A stretch of 64,000 bases of DNA, from the NCBI GenBank assembly GCA_027318915.1, contig DAHVOH010000005.1:1-64000 (forward strand), given 5' to 3'. Numbering within the stretch: the first letter of the stretch is position 1; every line of letters starts with the position of its first letter. Source of the DNA: Clostridiales bacterium (GTDB lineage: Bacteria; Bacillota_E; Sulfobacillia; Sulfobacillales; JAIMBI01). Shown here one piece after another: positions 9,779 through 19,428 of this stretch. Below the pieces are notes generated by a model. The model was not told where the DNA came from. It saw only the letters and a list, made by a program, of their open reading frames with translations, and did not search any database. The translations under genes were made by a program, and so were the position numbers.

Positions 9779-10303
9779 GTGCATCGATGGCGGCTTTGGC
9801 CCTGGGTCCTGGCCGGCCTGCTGCTGACGGGTGCCTCCCTGTGGGCGGGCCGCACGCTGTATGTGCAGGATGCCCGGCGCACGCCGTTTCTGCGCGCGGC
9901 CGAGCAAGTGACCGGGGTCCAGCGCATCCGCGCCTCGACTTCCACGGTGCGCGTGTGGCTGAAGCCTCGCGCGCAGCTGAGCCAGGTGTATCCGCGCATC
10001 CTGTCGCTGGCCGAGCAGGATCTGGGTGCCCGGGCGTCCGTTGCCGTCATGAACAGCTCTTCGCCGGCCGAGCAGACCGTGAATCAACAACTGGCGTTTC
10101 TCGTCGCCCAGGCGGAGGCGCGCGGCGACTACGCCGCGCTGCCCGACGCCGCGCACCGGTTGGCGGACCGCGACCACCTCCGCCTGACGCTGGTGCTCGG
10201 TCGGCGCAACCTCTTTATCACGCTGATGCAAGGTCGCCATCGCCTGGATGCCGTGTACCCGTTGACCTGGATTGGCTTTGAGGGCGGTGGCGGTGATGCG
10301 TGA
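9779..10303 (+). CDS. Hypothetical membrane-anchored protein preceding the FtsH-like protease
   Basis: A 174-residue unrecognised protein. Residues ~5-25 form a single N-terminal transmembrane or signal-anchor segment (WRLWPWVLAGLLLTGASLWA); the rest is soluble and alpha/beta-like, with no cysteine pair or known motif. GTG 9779 follows AGGAGGTGAG. The stop at 10301-10303 overlaps the start of the FtsH-like protease, so the two are translationally coupled, and it may be an accessory or adaptor of that protease. That role is inference from position only. Confidence 0.65.
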   Translation: MHRWRLWPWVLAGLLLTGASLWAGRTLYVQDARRTPFLRAAEQVTGVQRIRASTSTVRVWLKPRAQLSQVYPRILSLAEQDLGARASVAVMNSSSPAEQTVNQQLAFLVAQAEARGDYAALPDAAHRLADRDHLRLTLVLGRRNLFITLMQGRHRLDAVYPLTWIGFEGGGGDA

Positions 10304-11786
10304 GCAGCTTGCGGCCATGGCAATCGGGGCTGCCGGCGGCGTCATCATCTTTCTGGCGACCCAGGGCGTCGATGTGTGGCCGTTTGTCCTGCTGGCCGGT
10401 TTGACGGCCGCGTTGGTCTGGTCTCGCACACGGACGCCCGGCTTCCGCGCCGGGGTAGCCGCAGTCGGACCCGGCGCAGGTCGCCGCCCGGCCGCCGTCG
10501 CCTTTGACGACATTGGCGGTCAACAGGCCGCCAAACGCGAGCTGCAGGAGGCGCTCGAATTTGTTCGGCGTCCCGAGCGCATCCGCGCCCTGGGCATACG
10601 CCCGCTGAAAGGCATCCTCTTCACCGGACCGCCCGGCACCGGCAAGACCCTGTTGGCCAAGGCAGCGGCGCACCATACCGGCTCCGCCTTTCTGGCCGCC
10701 AGCGGGTCGGAGTTTGTCGAAATGTACGCGGGTGTGGGCGCCCAGCGGGTACGGCATGTCTTTGCGGAAGCCCGAACGCTCGCCCGGCGGGAGGGTCGTG
10801 GCAGCGCCATTGTGTTTATTGATGAAATCGAAGTCATGGCGGGTCGGCGGGGGCAGCACACCAACCACTTGGAGTACGACCAGACGTTGAATCAACTGCT
10901 GGTGGAGATGGACGGCCTCGACGCCGCCGAAGACGTGCGCGTGCTGCTGATGGCGGCCACCAACCGGGCCGACTTGTTGGATCCGGCCCTCCTGCGTCCC
11001 GGCCGGCTGGATCGGGTGGTGCGCGTGGACTTGCCCGACCGGGCTGCGCGTGAGCACATTCTGCGCATCCACTGTCGCAACAAGCCCCTGGCCGCGGACG
11101 TGGATCTCGCGGAAGTGGCCGGAGAGACATGGGGAATGTCCGGCGCCCACCTCGAGAGCGTCGCCAATGAGGCGGCCATTCTGGCCCTTCGCCGAGGACT
11201 CCTTGCCATCGGGCGGCCGGAGTTTTTGGAGGCGGTGGACAAAGTGATGCTGGGGGAGCGGATGGACCGACAGATGGCGGCGGAGGACCGCCGCCGCATC
11301 GCCGTTCACGAGGGCGGCCACGCGCTGATAAGCGAATTGGTGCGTCCCGGCTCGGTCGCGGCGGTGACCATCGCCCCGCGCGGCTTGGCCCTGGGTCATG
11401 TCCGTCAAGGCCAGCCCCCCTACGATCCGGTGGTGGAGACGCCCAGTCAGATGCGGGCCGACATGTTCGTCTGTTTGGCCGGTTCCGCCGCCGAATTCAT
11501 GGTGCTCGGAGAACGCTCCACCGGATCCGCGAGCGATTTTGACCAGGCATTCGCCATCGGGCGGCGCGTGGTGGCCGCCGGCCTCTCGGCTCTGGGGCCG
11601 GTCGACGAGAACCTCATGGCGACCGCCGACCTGTATGCCGCCGTCAAGGATCTCCTGGATGCCGCGGACCGGGAGGTGATGACCCTGCTGGATGCGCATC
11701 GCCAGACCCTGCAGGCCTTGGCGGCGCATCTCCAAGATCACGAAACGCTGACGGGCGACTCCCTCCGTGACTGGCTCGCCGCTTAG
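10296..11786 (+). CDS. FtsH-like AAA+ zinc metalloprotease with a reduced N-terminus
   Basis: A 496-residue membrane-bound ATP-dependent protease. Two short hydrophobic segments (~residues 8-24 and 28-44) sit close together, so the periplasmic domain of canonical FtsH (610-650 aa) is missing. The AAA module has Walker A GPPGTGKT (~112-119), Walker B IVFIDEIE, and the second region of homology LLMAATNRADLLDPALLRPGR. The M41 peptidase has zinc motif HEGGH (~338-342; usually HEAGH) and a later SASDFDQA supplying the third ligand. ATG 10296 overlaps the previous stop. It is a probable paralogue rather than the main housekeeping ftsH. Confidence 0.88.
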   Translation: MREQLAAMAIGAAGGVIIFLATQGVDVWPFVLLAGLTAALVWSRTRTPGFRAGVAAVGPGAGRRPAAVAFDDIGGQQAAKRELQEALEFVRRPERIRALGIRPLKGILFTGPPGTGKTLLAKAAAHHTGSAFLAASGSEFVEMYAGVGAQRVRHVFAEARTLARREGRGSAIVFIDEIEVMAGRRGQHTNHLEYDQTLNQLLVEMDGLDAAEDVRVLLMAATNRADLLDPALLRPGRLDRVVRVDLPDRAAREHILRIHCRNKPLAADVDLAEVAGETWGMSGAHLESVANEAAILALRRGLLAIGRPEFLEAVDKVMLGERMDRQMAAEDRRRIAVHEGGHALISELVRPGSVAAVTIAPRGLALGHVRQGQPPYDPVVETPSQMRADMFVCLAGSAAEFMVLGERSTGSASDFDQAFAIGRRVVAAGLSALGPVDENLMATADLYAAVKDLLDAADREVMTLLDAHRQTLQALAAHLQDHETLTGDSLRDWLAA

Positions 11787-11825
11787 CCGCATCCGGCGCA
11801 GAACCGGTACAATGGAGGCAAGACG

Positions 11826-13106
11826 GTGGGTCGGGTCTCATCGGCGGGGGGCAGCGCGATGTGGGAAAATGCGGCGGTGGTGGCCGTGGGGGACGAAGTC
11901 CTGACCGGGGAAGTCATCAACACCAACGGGGCGTGGCTGTCCCGCCGCCTGCTGGCGGCGGGCGCGCGGGTCCGGCGGCAAGTCGTCGTCGGTGATGATG
12001 TGCACGCCATTGCGGAGACGGTCCGCCGGCTGCTGACCGAGGTGGATTTGGTTGTGGTGGTGGGAGGATTGGGGCCCACACCCGACGATCTGACACGGGA
12101 CGGCGTCAGCGCGGCGTTGAATCTTCCGCTTCAACCCGATGCCGCCATTGCCGCCCTCATCGCTCCCCGGCACCGGGCCGCTGCTGGGCGCGAGGAATCG
12201 GTCCGACGTCAGAGCCTCATCCTGACCGGCGCCGAAGTCCTGCCCAACTCGGCCGGCACCGCACCTGGACAGCTGGTGTACCAGGGTCAGCGCGCGGTGG
12301 TCATGCTACCCGGTCCCCCCCATGAATGCCAGGCTGTCGCCGACGTGTTCCTCCCGCGCGTGGAGCGGGCCACCGGTCGCCGCGTACTGCGCCTGACCTG
12401 GCGCTGCTACGACTTGAGCGAGTCCGAGATGGCGCACTACCTGGGCGACCTCCTCACGGCGCCGGTGCCGCGCGCCGGCCTGTACGTCAGCCCGGGGGTG
12501 GTGGAGTTGCGGCTCGAGATGCCGGCCGCCGGCCCCGCGACGCCGCCGGAGCTGTCGGCGGCCGGCGCGTTGGCCCGCGCCCGCGTCCCCGCGCCGCTGT
12601 ACGATCAGAGCTTGCCGGTGAGCGCCGACGATCTGGTGGCCACCCTCGCCGAGCGCCGCGAAACGGTGGCGCTGGCCGAATCTCTCACCGGGGGCCTTTT
12701 GGCGACACAGCTGACCGCGGTTCCCGGCGCCTCCCAGGTGGTGCTGGAGGGGCAGGTGGTGTATACTAACGAGGCAAAGGCGCGCCTCGGGTTGCCGCCG
12801 GATTTTTTGTGTGAGAAGGGCGCGGTGAGTGCCGAGGTGGCGCGGTTGTTGGCGCGCAGAATCCGGGAGCGAGCCGGATCCACATGGGGCGTCGGACTCA
12901 CCGGGTTTGCCGGTCCGGGGGGCGGCACGGTGGACAACCCTGTCGGCACATACTACTGCGCAGTGGCCGGTCCCGAGGGAGTGTTGGTACGGCGGCGGCG
13001 ATCCGGAGCCGCCCGTGACGTGGTCAGGCGTGCCGCCGCCGAGACGGCGCGTTTTCTTTTGGCCGGGGCGATATCCGCCCAGCCGGGATTTGAGTGGGAA
13101 AGTTAG
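11826..13106 (+). CDS. cinA: CinA-family protein (NMN amidohydrolase / competence-damage protein)
   Basis: A 426-residue two-domain protein. The N-terminal MoCF/COG1058 domain (AVVAVGDEVLTGEVINTN, then VVVVGGLGPTPDD) belongs to the ADP-ribose pyrophosphatase-like module. The C-terminal CinA domain (ALAESLTGGLLATQLT, GLTGFAGPGGG) deamidates nicotinamide mononucleotide in NAD salvage. GTG 11826 has GGAGG 7 nt upstream; ATG 11859, 11 codons in, starts closer to the family N-terminus, so the start is uncertain. A TACAAT -10-like box (11808-11813) precedes it. The order cinA, helicase, recA resembles the cinA-recA pairing of Bacillota. Confidence 0.92.
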   Translation: MGRVSSAGGSAMWENAAVVAVGDEVLTGEVINTNGAWLSRRLLAAGARVRRQVVVGDDVHAIAETVRRLLTEVDLVVVVGGLGPTPDDLTRDGVSAALNLPLQPDAAIAALIAPRHRAAAGREESVRRQSLILTGAEVLPNSAGTAPGQLVYQGQRAVVMLPGPPHECQAVADVFLPRVERATGRRVLRLTWRCYDLSESEMAHYLGDLLTAPVPRAGLYVSPGVVELRLEMPAAGPATPPELSAAGALARARVPAPLYDQSLPVSADDLVATLAERRETVALAESLTGGLLATQLTAVPGASQVVLEGQVVYTNEAKARLGLPPDFLCEKGAVSAEVARLLARRIRERAGSTWGVGLTGFAGPGGGTVDNPVGTYYCAVAGPEGVLVRRRRSGAARDVVRRAAAETARFLLAGAISAQPGFEWES

Positions 13107-13114
13107 GAGAACAG

Positions 13115-14722
13115 ATGACACAGGAGACACTTTTAGGTTTCAAAGACATAGGACTCAGCCCGGCCGTCATGCGCGCCGTGGTGGACATGGGCTTCGAGGA
13201 GCCCACGCCCATTCAGATGCAGACCATCCCGCCCATCATGGAGGGCCGGGATTTGATCGGGCAGGCTCAGACCGGCACCGGCAAAACGGCCGCGTTTGGC
13301 ATCCCCATCGTGGAACGCATCGATCACCGCAGCCGCAAGGTCCAGGCCCTGGTGCTGGCACCCACCCGCGAGTTGGCCATCCAGGTCTCGGAAGAGCTGA
13401 CGCGCATCGGCCGGCACACGGTTCTCCGGGTACTGCCGATATACGGCGGGCAATCGTATGATCGCCAGATTCGCGCCTTGGAACATGGTGTCCAGGTGGT
13501 GATCGGAACACCCGGCCGCGTCATTGACCATATCCGGCGCGGGACGCTGAAGCTCGACGCCGTGCGCATTGCCGTGCTCGACGAGGCGGACGAGATGTTG
13601 GACATGGGCTTCATCGAAGACGTGGAGTTCATCCTGCAGCAGATGCCGGCGGAGCGCCAGACGCTGTTGTTTTCCGCCACGGTCCCGCCGCCCATCGCGC
13701 ACTTGGCGCAGCGGTATCTCCGGAATCCCGCCCACGTGGTCATCAACCCCGAACGGCTGACCGTGCCGCAGACGGAACAGTGGTACTACGAAGTGCGCGA
13801 GCACGAAAAGGTGGACGCGGTCTCCCGAATCCTGGACGTTGAGGGCGCGGAGCGGACCATCATCTTCTGCCGCACCAAGCGTCGCGTCGATGAACTGACC
13901 GAAGCGCTCCAGGCGCGCGGGTATTCGGCGGAGGCGATTCACGGCGACCTCAACCAGACCCAGCGTCTGCGGGTGTTGAAGCGATTTAAGGAAGGATCCA
14001 GCGAAATCCTCGTCGCGACCGATGTCGCCGCGCGCGGCCTGGACATCGAGCATGTGACCCATGTGGTCAACTACGATCTGCCCCAGGACCCGGAGGGCTA
14101 TGTCCACCGGATCGGGCGAACCGGACGGGCGGGGCGCTCCGGCAACGCCATCACGCTGATCCACCCCAAAGAAATGCGCCAGCTGCGGATGATGGAGCGG
14201 GTGCTCCGGGTTCACGTGGCGCGGCGCACCGTGCCCACGCAGGCGGACGTCGTCGAGAAGCAGCGTGAAGCGTTGAAGCTGCGCTTGGCTGAAGAGATTG
14301 ATCGGGGCGTGCTGCCGGAATACCGGGAGGTGGCGCTCGAGTTGGCCGATGAATACGACTCGGTGGACGTGGCGGCCGCCGCCCTGCGCTTGCTCAACGA
14401 ACGCGGTCGGGACGTCACCGAATCGGCCAATTATGGCGACACCGGAGCGGAACGGGGCATGGTGCGCCTGTTCTTGAATCTGGGCCGCATCGACCGGGTC
14501 AGCCCGGCCGACGTCGTGCGGGGCATCGCGGAAGCCAGCGGGATCGCCGGCAGCGTCATCGGGCTCATCGACATCTACGACCGCTTCACGTTTGTGGAAG
14601 TGCCCGACGATGTGGCGCACAAGGTCATGGCGGCCGCGTCGCGGCTCTCCATTCACGGCAAGCCCGTCAATGTGGAGCCGGCCCGGCCGCGGGAGGAGTC
14701 AGCCGGGCGAGCGCGAATATAA
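13115..14722 (+). CDS. DEAD-box RNA helicase (DeaD/CshA type) with DbpA-like RNA-binding domain
   Basis: A 535-residue ATP-dependent RNA helicase. It shows the Q motif ([14 protein letters not shown]), motif I AQTGTGKT, motif II DEAD ([10 protein letters not shown]), motif III SAT, and in the second RecA-like domain [19 protein letters not shown] and [10 protein letters not shown]. The C-terminus (~residues 450-525, [20 protein letters not shown]) matches the DbpA/CsdA RNA-binding fold used in ribosome assembly and cold response. ATG 13115 follows TAGGAGA with good spacing. It lies directly between cinA and recA. Confidence 0.92.
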   Translation: MTQETLLGFKDIGLSPAVMRAVVDMGFEEPTPIQMQTIPPIMEGRDLIGQAQTGTGKTAAFGIPIVERIDHRSRKVQALVLAPTRELAIQVSEELTRIGRHTVLRVLPIYGGQSYDRQIRALEHGVQVVIGTPGRVIDHIRRGTLKLDAVRIAVLDEADEMLDMGFIEDVEFILQQMPAERQTLLFSATVPPPIAHLAQRYLRNPAHVVINPERLTVPQTEQWYYEVREHEKVDAVSRILDVEGAERTIIFCRTKRRVDELTEALQARGYSAEAIHGDLNQTQRLRVLKRFKEGSSEILVATDVAARGLDIEHVTHVVNYDLPQDPEGYVHRIGRTGRAGRSGNAITLIHPKEMRQLRMMERVLRVHVARRTVPTQADVVEKQREALKLRLAEEIDRGVLPEYREVALELADEYDSVDVAAAALRLLNERGRDVTESANYGDTGAERGMVRLFLNLGRIDRVSPADVVRGIAEASGIAGSVIGLIDIYDRFTFVEVPDDVAHKVMAAASRLSIHGKPVNVEPARPREESAGRARI

Positions 14723-14754
14723 CCCGCCATCGGACCCGCCGAGGAGGAACCACC

Positions 14755-15780
14755 GTGGCGATGGAGCGCGAAAAAGCGCTGGATTTGGCGTTGGCCCAGA
14801 TCGAGAAGCAGTTTGGCAAAGGGTCCATCATGCGGATGGGGGAGGCCACCAGCCGCATGGCGGTGGAGGTGATCCCCACCGGCGCTTTGGCGCTGGACAT
14901 AGCCTTGGGTGTCGGCGGTCTACCCCGGGGACGGGTGGTGGAGATCTTTGGTCAAGAGTCCTCCGGCAAGACCACCGTCGCCCTGCACGTGGTGGCGGAA
15001 GCCCAGCGGGGAGGAGGCATCGCCGCCTTCATTGATGCCGAGCACGCCCTGGATCCCACCTACGCCGCCAAACTGGGCGTGGATGTTGACCAGCTGCTGA
15101 TTTCCCAGCCGGACACGGGCGAGCAGGCTCTGGAAATCGCCGAGGCTCTGGTCCGGTCGGGAGCGGTCGATGTCGTGGTGGTGGACTCGGTGGCCGCCCT
15201 GGTGCCCCGTGCGGAGATCGAGGGCGAGATGGGGGATGCGCACGTCGGTCTCCAGGCGCGCTTGATGAGCCAGGCGCTCCGGAAATTGACCGGGGCCATT
15301 TCCAAGTCGCACTCCATCGCCATCTTCATCAATCAGTTGCGCGAAAAAGTCGGGGTCATGTTCGGCAACCCCGAGACGACGCCGGGCGGGCGGGCCCTCA
15401 AGTTTTACGCCACGGTCCGCCTGGAAGTGCGGCGGGCTGAGACCTTGAAGAACGGCAATGATGTGATCGGCAGCCGCACGCGGGTGAAAGTCGTGAAAAA
15501 CAAGGTCGCCCCGCCGTTCAAGCAGGCGGAGTTTGATATCCTGTATGGCGAAGGCATTTCGCGAGAGGGCAACGTCCTGGATGTGGCCGTCGATCAGGGT
15601 GTCGTGCAGAAGAGCGGGGCCTGGTATTCATACGGCGACCTACGTCTCGGCCAGGGTCGCGAGAGCGCCCGCGAATACCTCAAGCAAAATGCCGTATTGG
15701 CGCAGGAACTGGAGGCCAAATTGCGGCAGATGATGTTGCAGGCGGCCGTGACGTCCACGCCCGCCGATGAGGACGAGTGA
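14755..15780 (+). CDS. recA: Recombinase RecA
   Basis: A 341-residue RecA protein, which forms the strand-exchange filament on single-stranded DNA and triggers LexA self-cleavage. Walker A at ~66-74 reads GQESSGKTT, where most bacteria have Pro at the second position. Also visible are the DAEHALDP segment, Walker [20 protein letters not shown], and the L2 loop region [25 protein letters not shown] 14755 follows GAGGAGG. The last codons overlap recX by 14 bp. No LexA box is evident in the 32-bp gap upstream. Confidence 0.97.
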   Translation: MAMEREKALDLALAQIEKQFGKGSIMRMGEATSRMAVEVIPTGALALDIALGVGGLPRGRVVEIFGQESSGKTTVALHVVAEAQRGGGIAAFIDAEHALDPTYAAKLGVDVDQLLISQPDTGEQALEIAEALVRSGAVDVVVVDSVAALVPRAEIEGEMGDAHVGLQARLMSQALRKLTGAISKSHSIAIFINQLREKVGVMFGNPETTPGGRALKFYATVRLEVRRAETLKNGNDVIGSRTRVKVVKNKVAPPFKQAEFDILYGEGISREGNVLDVAVDQGVVQKSGAWYSYGDLRLGQGRESAREYLKQNAVLAQELEAKLRQMMLQAAVTSTPADEDE

Positions 15781-16237
15781 CGAGGGTTACCGCGCGGCGT
15801 TGCGCTGGCTGGCGCAACGCGCGCTGACGGCTCGAGAAGTGCGCGACCGCCTGGAACGCCAGGAGACCGAAGCGGCGGACCAGGTGGTTGCCCGTTTGTT
15901 GCAGGAGGGATGGCTTTCGGACCAGGCGGTGGCGGACCTGGAGCTGAGACGGGCTCAGTCTCAGGGCCGAGGCCCGGGCCGGTTGGCCCAGCGCCTGCGG
16001 CAGCGGGGCGTGGACAGCCAAGTGGCGCAGGACACCCTGGCGCGGTGGTCTCCCGAGGATGTGTGGGCGCAAGCGGAGGCCATCGCCCGGCGGGCGGACC
16101 CCAAGACGCTCGCGGACCGGCAGCGACTGGCCCGCAAGCTTCAGCGGCAAGGCTTCGCTTCCGCCGACATCGTCCGCGCACTGCGGATGGTGGTGGCCGG
16201 CGACTCGGACCGCGGGGAGGAATCGGAATGGCTGTGA
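15767..16237 (+). CDS. recX: Regulatory protein RecX
   Basis: A 156-residue basic, Arg- and Gln-rich protein made of three-helix repeats typical of RecX, which modulates the RecA filament. The recognisable stretches are [19 protein letters not shown], then [14 protein letters not shown], and [19 protein letters not shown] 15767 lies inside the end of recA (14-bp overlap), a normal coupling for this pair. It is the last gene before a ~300-bp gap. Confidence 0.92.
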   Translation: MRTSDEGYRAALRWLAQRALTAREVRDRLERQETEAADQVVARLLQEGWLSDQAVADLELRRAQSQGRGPGRLAQRLRQRGVDSQVAQDTLARWSPEDVWAQAEAIARRADPKTLADRQRLARKLQRQGFASADIVRALRMVVAGDSDRGEESEWL

Positions 16238-16535
16238 CGCGACCGCGGGCGCGCGGGCCCGAGGAGCCCAGGACGCCGTCCGGTCATCCTGGGCGTCGCG
16301 GCGAACCACCCACGCCACGAGACAGTCGTTCGCCAGCTTGTGCCGGACGCCACGGATTCGATACCCGCCGCAAGGGGCCGGCTGGGCGCCTGAGCTCACG
16401 CGCACGGCGCCGCCCGTCTGGCCCGCCGTTGCCTTCGGTCTTCCGTTCGCATCCGGATCTGGCGTCCACAACACCGACAATTGGCAGGAGCCGGGGCCTT
16501 CGGGCCCGCGGCCAGGTCAGAAAGGGGTGTACGGC
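16238..16535. other. Intergenic stretch after recX with hairpins
   Basis: About 300 bp without a convincing gene. Two structures are visible: CCCAGGA (16267-16273) pairs with TCCTGGG (16287-16293) around a 13-nt loop, with no U-tract. A compact stem with a UUCG tetraloop (GGGCC/GGCCC) lies around 16494-16510, just before the ribosome binding site of the next gene. No known riboswitch was recognised. Confidence 0.5.
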
Positions 16536-17057
16536 ATGACGCAGTTCAAGGGAATGGGAGGTTTCGGGGCCAGCCCACGGGGAGTGGGCGCCTTGATTGC
16601 AGTGCTTGTCCGCTACCCGGAGGTATCCAGTTTGGAGTTGGATGCCCACGAGGGAATGCTGGCCCTCTCGTTTTGCTGCCGCGGTGTCGTTGCGCCCCAG
16701 CTGTTTGAGCAGATCCACGAGGCGTGGCAGGAATCTTTGCTCACATACCGCGAGTGCCTCCGTCAGCCCGCGCCGCGCTTGGAGCGGCTGGAGCTGGACG
16801 TGATGGAGACGGTCTCCACCGTCATCTTGACCCGTGACGTCGAGTCCCTGACGGTGGAAGAGGTGGGCCTGTCGATTGAAATCCTGCGCGAGCAGGTGGG
16901 CAACGAGCTGGTGGCCGACCCCGCCGATCTGGTGGAGGAGGAATGGATGGCTCAGGAAGAAACCATCCAAGCCACTCTGGAGACGCTGCGCGACACGCCG
17001 GGAGGACGGCTGTTTGCTTTGCGCGAAGAGGGTCGGGTGCTGGTCTTCAACAGCTGA
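16536..17057 (+). CDS. Hypothetical protein between recX and ymdB
   Basis: A 173-residue acidic, probably cytoplasmic protein without recognised domains. Its N-terminus is Gly-rich (MTQFKGMGGFGASPRGVG) and the C-terminal half is strongly helical and Glu/Leu-rich, suggesting a coiled coil or helical bundle. ATG 16536 has GAAAGGGG about 12 nt upstream. In many Bacillota the gene between recA and ymdB is rny (RNase Y); this protein lacks the transmembrane, KH and HD parts of RNase Y. It probably shares an operon with ymdB, 12 bp downstream. Confidence 0.7.
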   Translation: MTQFKGMGGFGASPRGVGALIAVLVRYPEVSSLELDAHEGMLALSFCCRGVVAPQLFEQIHEAWQESLLTYRECLRQPAPRLERLELDVMETVSTVILTRDVESLTVEEVGLSIEILREQVGNELVADPADLVEEEWMAQEETIQATLETLRDTPGGRLFALREEGRVLVFNS

Positions 17058-17069
17058 AAGGCGGATGCC

Positions 17070-17846
17070 GTGCGGGTGATGCTGATAGGCGACGTGGTGG
17101 GTCGGCCCGGACGCCGCGTGGTGAACGAATGGGTGCCGCGGTTGATTCGTGACCGCGGCCTCGACTTCGTTGTCGCCAACGGGGAAAACGCCGCCGGCGG
17201 CAACGGGCTGACGCATGAGGTGGCCGATGCCCTGTGGGCGAGCGGCATCGATGTCCTGACGTCGGGCAATCACATCTTCGACAAACGCGAAGTGCTGGAG
17301 TTCCTGGATGACAGTTCGCAAGTGATCCGACCCCTCAACTATCCGCACGGCGTTCCGGGCCGGGGCGTCACGGTGATGCCCGCCCGCTCGGGCTCCCTGG
17401 TGGCCGTGCTCAATGTCTCCGGCCAAAGCTTCATGCCGGCCGCCTACGGCAATCCGTTCGAGGCGGTGGACGCTGCGCTGGCGGAGCTACCCCCGGTCGA
17501 CGCCATTCTCGTCGACATGCACGCCGAAACCACGTCCGAAAAGGCCGCCATGGGATGGTACTTGGACGGACGCGTCGCGGCCGTCGTCGGCACGCATACC
17601 CACGTGCAGACGGCCGACGAACGGATCCTGCCCGGCGGCACCGCGTTTCTCACCGATCTGGGCATGACGGGACCGTACAACTCCGTCATTGGCGTGCGCA
17701 CCCCGTTGGTGTTGGAAAAGCTGACCCGCCAGATGCCGGTGCGGTTCGAAACCGCCAGTGGCCCGGCCCAGTTGTGCGGCCTCATCATCACCGTCGAAGG
17801 CGGTCGCAGCCTCGACGTGGAGCGCGTCTTTCTGCGCGAACCGTAG
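17070..17846 (+). CDS. ymdB: YmdB-type metallophosphoesterase
   Basis: A 258-residue dinuclear metal phosphodiesterase of the YmdB/TIGR00282 family; the Bacillus enzyme hydrolyses 2',3'-cyclic nucleotides and affects biofilm and sporulation decisions. The metal-binding motifs are complete: LIGDVVGRPG, ANGENAAGG, TSGNHIFDKRE and VGTHTHVQTAD. GTG 17070 follows AAAGGCGG. Length is normal for the family. The next gene starts 26 bp downstream. Confidence 0.93.
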   Translation: MRVMLIGDVVGRPGRRVVNEWVPRLIRDRGLDFVVANGENAAGGNGLTHEVADALWASGIDVLTSGNHIFDKREVLEFLDDSSQVIRPLNYPHGVPGRGVTVMPARSGSLVAVLNVSGQSFMPAAYGNPFEAVDAALAELPPVDAILVDMHAETTSEKAAMGWYLDGRVAAVVGTHTHVQTADERILPGGTAFLTDLGMTGPYNSVIGVRTPLVLEKLTRQMPVRFETASGPAQLCGLIITVEGGRSLDVERVFLREP

Positions 17847-17871
17847 AGAGGGCGCTCCGGAAAGGAGTTTC

Positions 17872-18855
17872 ATGCGCTGGCGCACTCATGATCTCGTGAC
17901 CGTTGACACGCATGCGGACAGCCTGGGCGCCGTCCTGGAAGGCCGGCGCCGCCTCCACGACGCGGCCTTGGAAGGCCAGTTGGATCTCGGGCGCATGCGC
18001 CAAGTGGGTCACACCCTGCAATTCTTTTCCTGCTTCGTGGAGCCGGAGTATAAGCCCGAGCGGTCGCTTTCCCGGCTTTTGACCTACATCGACGCGTTCT
18101 ACCGCGAGTTTGAGCCGGAGCCCCATGCCCACGTGATCACCGACCTCGCCTCACTGGATCGACTGCTGGGAGATCCCGGCGCCGTGGGCGGGGCTCTGTC
18201 GGTGGAGGGGGCCGAAGCGCTCGGCACCGATCCGGCCCGGCTCCGCATCCTGTGGCGGCTGGGCGTCCGGTTGTTGTCCTTTACCTGGAATCAGCGCAAC
18301 GACTTGGCGGACGGTGCCGGCGAGGATCCGGGCGGCGGCGGATTGTCCCGCGCCGGGCGCGACATGGTGCGGGCGATGAACGACCTGCATATGATCCTCG
18401 ATGTGTCGCACCTCGCGGAAGCCGGATTCTGGGACGTGCTGGAGGTGACGGCAGAGCCGCCGATTGCGTCCCACTCCAACTGCCGCGCGCTGGCCGACCA
18501 TCGTCGAAATCTCTCCGATGCGCAGATTCGCGCGTTGGCCGACCGGGGCGGGGTCCAAGGCATCGCCTTCGTCACGGATTTTCTGGGCGGGGCACGTGAC
18601 CTGACGCGGGTGGGCGACCATGTCATCCATCATCTTGAGGTGGTGGGCAACGACCGTCATGTGGGCCTGGGCTCAGACTTTGACGGAGTTCCGGAGCCGG
18701 TGGTGGGCCTGGAGGACATCACCCGTCTGCCGGACCTCTTCGAGCATCTGGCCCAGCGTGGACTGAGCGACGCCACCATCGCCCGCCTGGCCGGCCAAAA
18801 CTATGTGGAGTTCCTCCGCGCCGCTTGGGGCCCGGCGGCCAGCCCGGCTCCGTAA
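17872..18855 (+). CDS. Membrane-dipeptidase family (M19) zinc peptidase
   Basis: A 327-residue peptidase family M19 protein (renal dipeptidase type), hydrolysing dipeptides, often including D-residues. Metal ligands are in place: DTHAD near the N-terminus (canonical HxD), GALSVEGAE with the bridging Glu, then ILDVSHLAEAGFWDVLE, ASHSNCRALADHRRNLSD and GLGSDFDG. No signal peptide is seen, so it is probably cytoplasmic, as in most bacterial members. ATG 17872 follows AAAGGAG. It likely ends the recA-recX-ymdB run. Confidence 0.92.
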   Translation: MRWRTHDLVTVDTHADSLGAVLEGRRRLHDAALEGQLDLGRMRQVGHTLQFFSCFVEPEYKPERSLSRLLTYIDAFYREFEPEPHAHVITDLASLDRLLGDPGAVGGALSVEGAEALGTDPARLRILWRLGVRLLSFTWNQRNDLADGAGEDPGGGGLSRAGRDMVRAMNDLHMILDVSHLAEAGFWDVLEVTAEPPIASHSNCRALADHRRNLSDAQIRALADRGGVQGIAFVTDFLGGARDLTRVGDHVIHHLEVVGNDRHVGLGSDFDGVPEPVVGLEDITRLPDLFEHLAQRGLSDATIARLAGQNYVEFLRAAWGPAASPAP

Positions 18856-18893
18856 GTCCGCTCACGTGCCGGCGACCGGCGGACGATGCCGGT

Positions 18894-19307
18894 GTGCGGA
18901 CGTCGGCCGGCGGGGGTTGGACTCCGCGCCGCTGTGGGCACCTCCAGCAGCCGGCCGGTATATTTTCCCTGTCGTGGGATATCCTAAGGCCAGAGGGGGA
19001 AGTCGGGACGAAAGCTAAAACGCCGCCCGCCCGGCCATGGTCCTGGCAGCAGGAAGCGGAGCGGCTTCGATGCGAAAATGCTTGGCTGCGCGAGCGGCTC
19101 ACCGCCCTACGCGCCAGCCGTCGCCTGCTCTTGACGCTGTTGGCCCGCGACGCCGCCATCTGCCCCCGCGAGCAAACGGATGGGGGAGTGGGCGAGGCGC
19201 CTCGGCGGCCGGGGCGGGTCTCCCCGTTCGGCCGCTCCCGCTCCCGCGAGCACTCCCCAGGAGGACAGCCGGTCAACAGCGGACCGGATCCGATGCGCTC
19301 TCGATAA
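18894..19307 (+). CDS. Possible small basic coiled-coil protein (uncertain)
   Basis: A weakly supported open frame. The only part that looks protein-like is a charged, leucine-rich stretch (EAERLRCENAWLRERLTALR) suggesting a short coiled coil around 19050-19130. No good start exists: GTG 18894 and a TTG at 18825 lack ribosome binding sites, while a purine-rich GAGGGGGAAG occurs at 18992-19001 with no start codon in frame after it. Its 3' end overlaps the small gene on the other strand. It may be a remnant. Confidence 0.25.
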   Translation: MRTSAGGGWTPRRCGHLQQPAGIFSLSWDILRPEGEVGTKAKTPPARPWSWQQEAERLRCENAWLRERLTALRASRRLLLTLLARDAAICPREQTDGGVGEAPRRPGRVSPFGRSRSREHSPGGQPVNSGPDPMRSR

Positions 19308-19428
19308 GCGTATAGAGACTGGGCGGGTCCTGCGGGTCATCGTATCCCCACTCCAGCCGATCCCAACCGTCTTCATCCGGCAGCCACAGCGGCCCGTTCT
19401 CCGCGTCGGGCACTCGTCGACTGCGCAT
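19273..19428 (-). CDS. Small acidic protein, 51 residues
   Basis: Reading the minus strand from ATG 19428 gives 51 residues, acidic and aromatic (LWLPDEDGWDRLEWGYDDP in the middle), ending in Cys. GGGGGGTGA lies 6 nt upstream of the ATG, a strong ribosome binding site. Composition and the clean start argue that it is real. No family is recognised and no membrane segment is present. It lies between the dipeptidase and the GH18 gene, head to head with the latter. Confidence 0.55.
   Translation of the reverse strand: MRSRRVPDAENGPLWLPDEDGWDRLEWGYDDPQDPPSLYTLIESASDPVRC

Noticed and set aside
18825..19307. A confident coding gene after the dipeptidase
   Set aside because: No start codon fits the purine-rich site and only a short coiled-coil stretch looks real, so it is kept only at low confidence.
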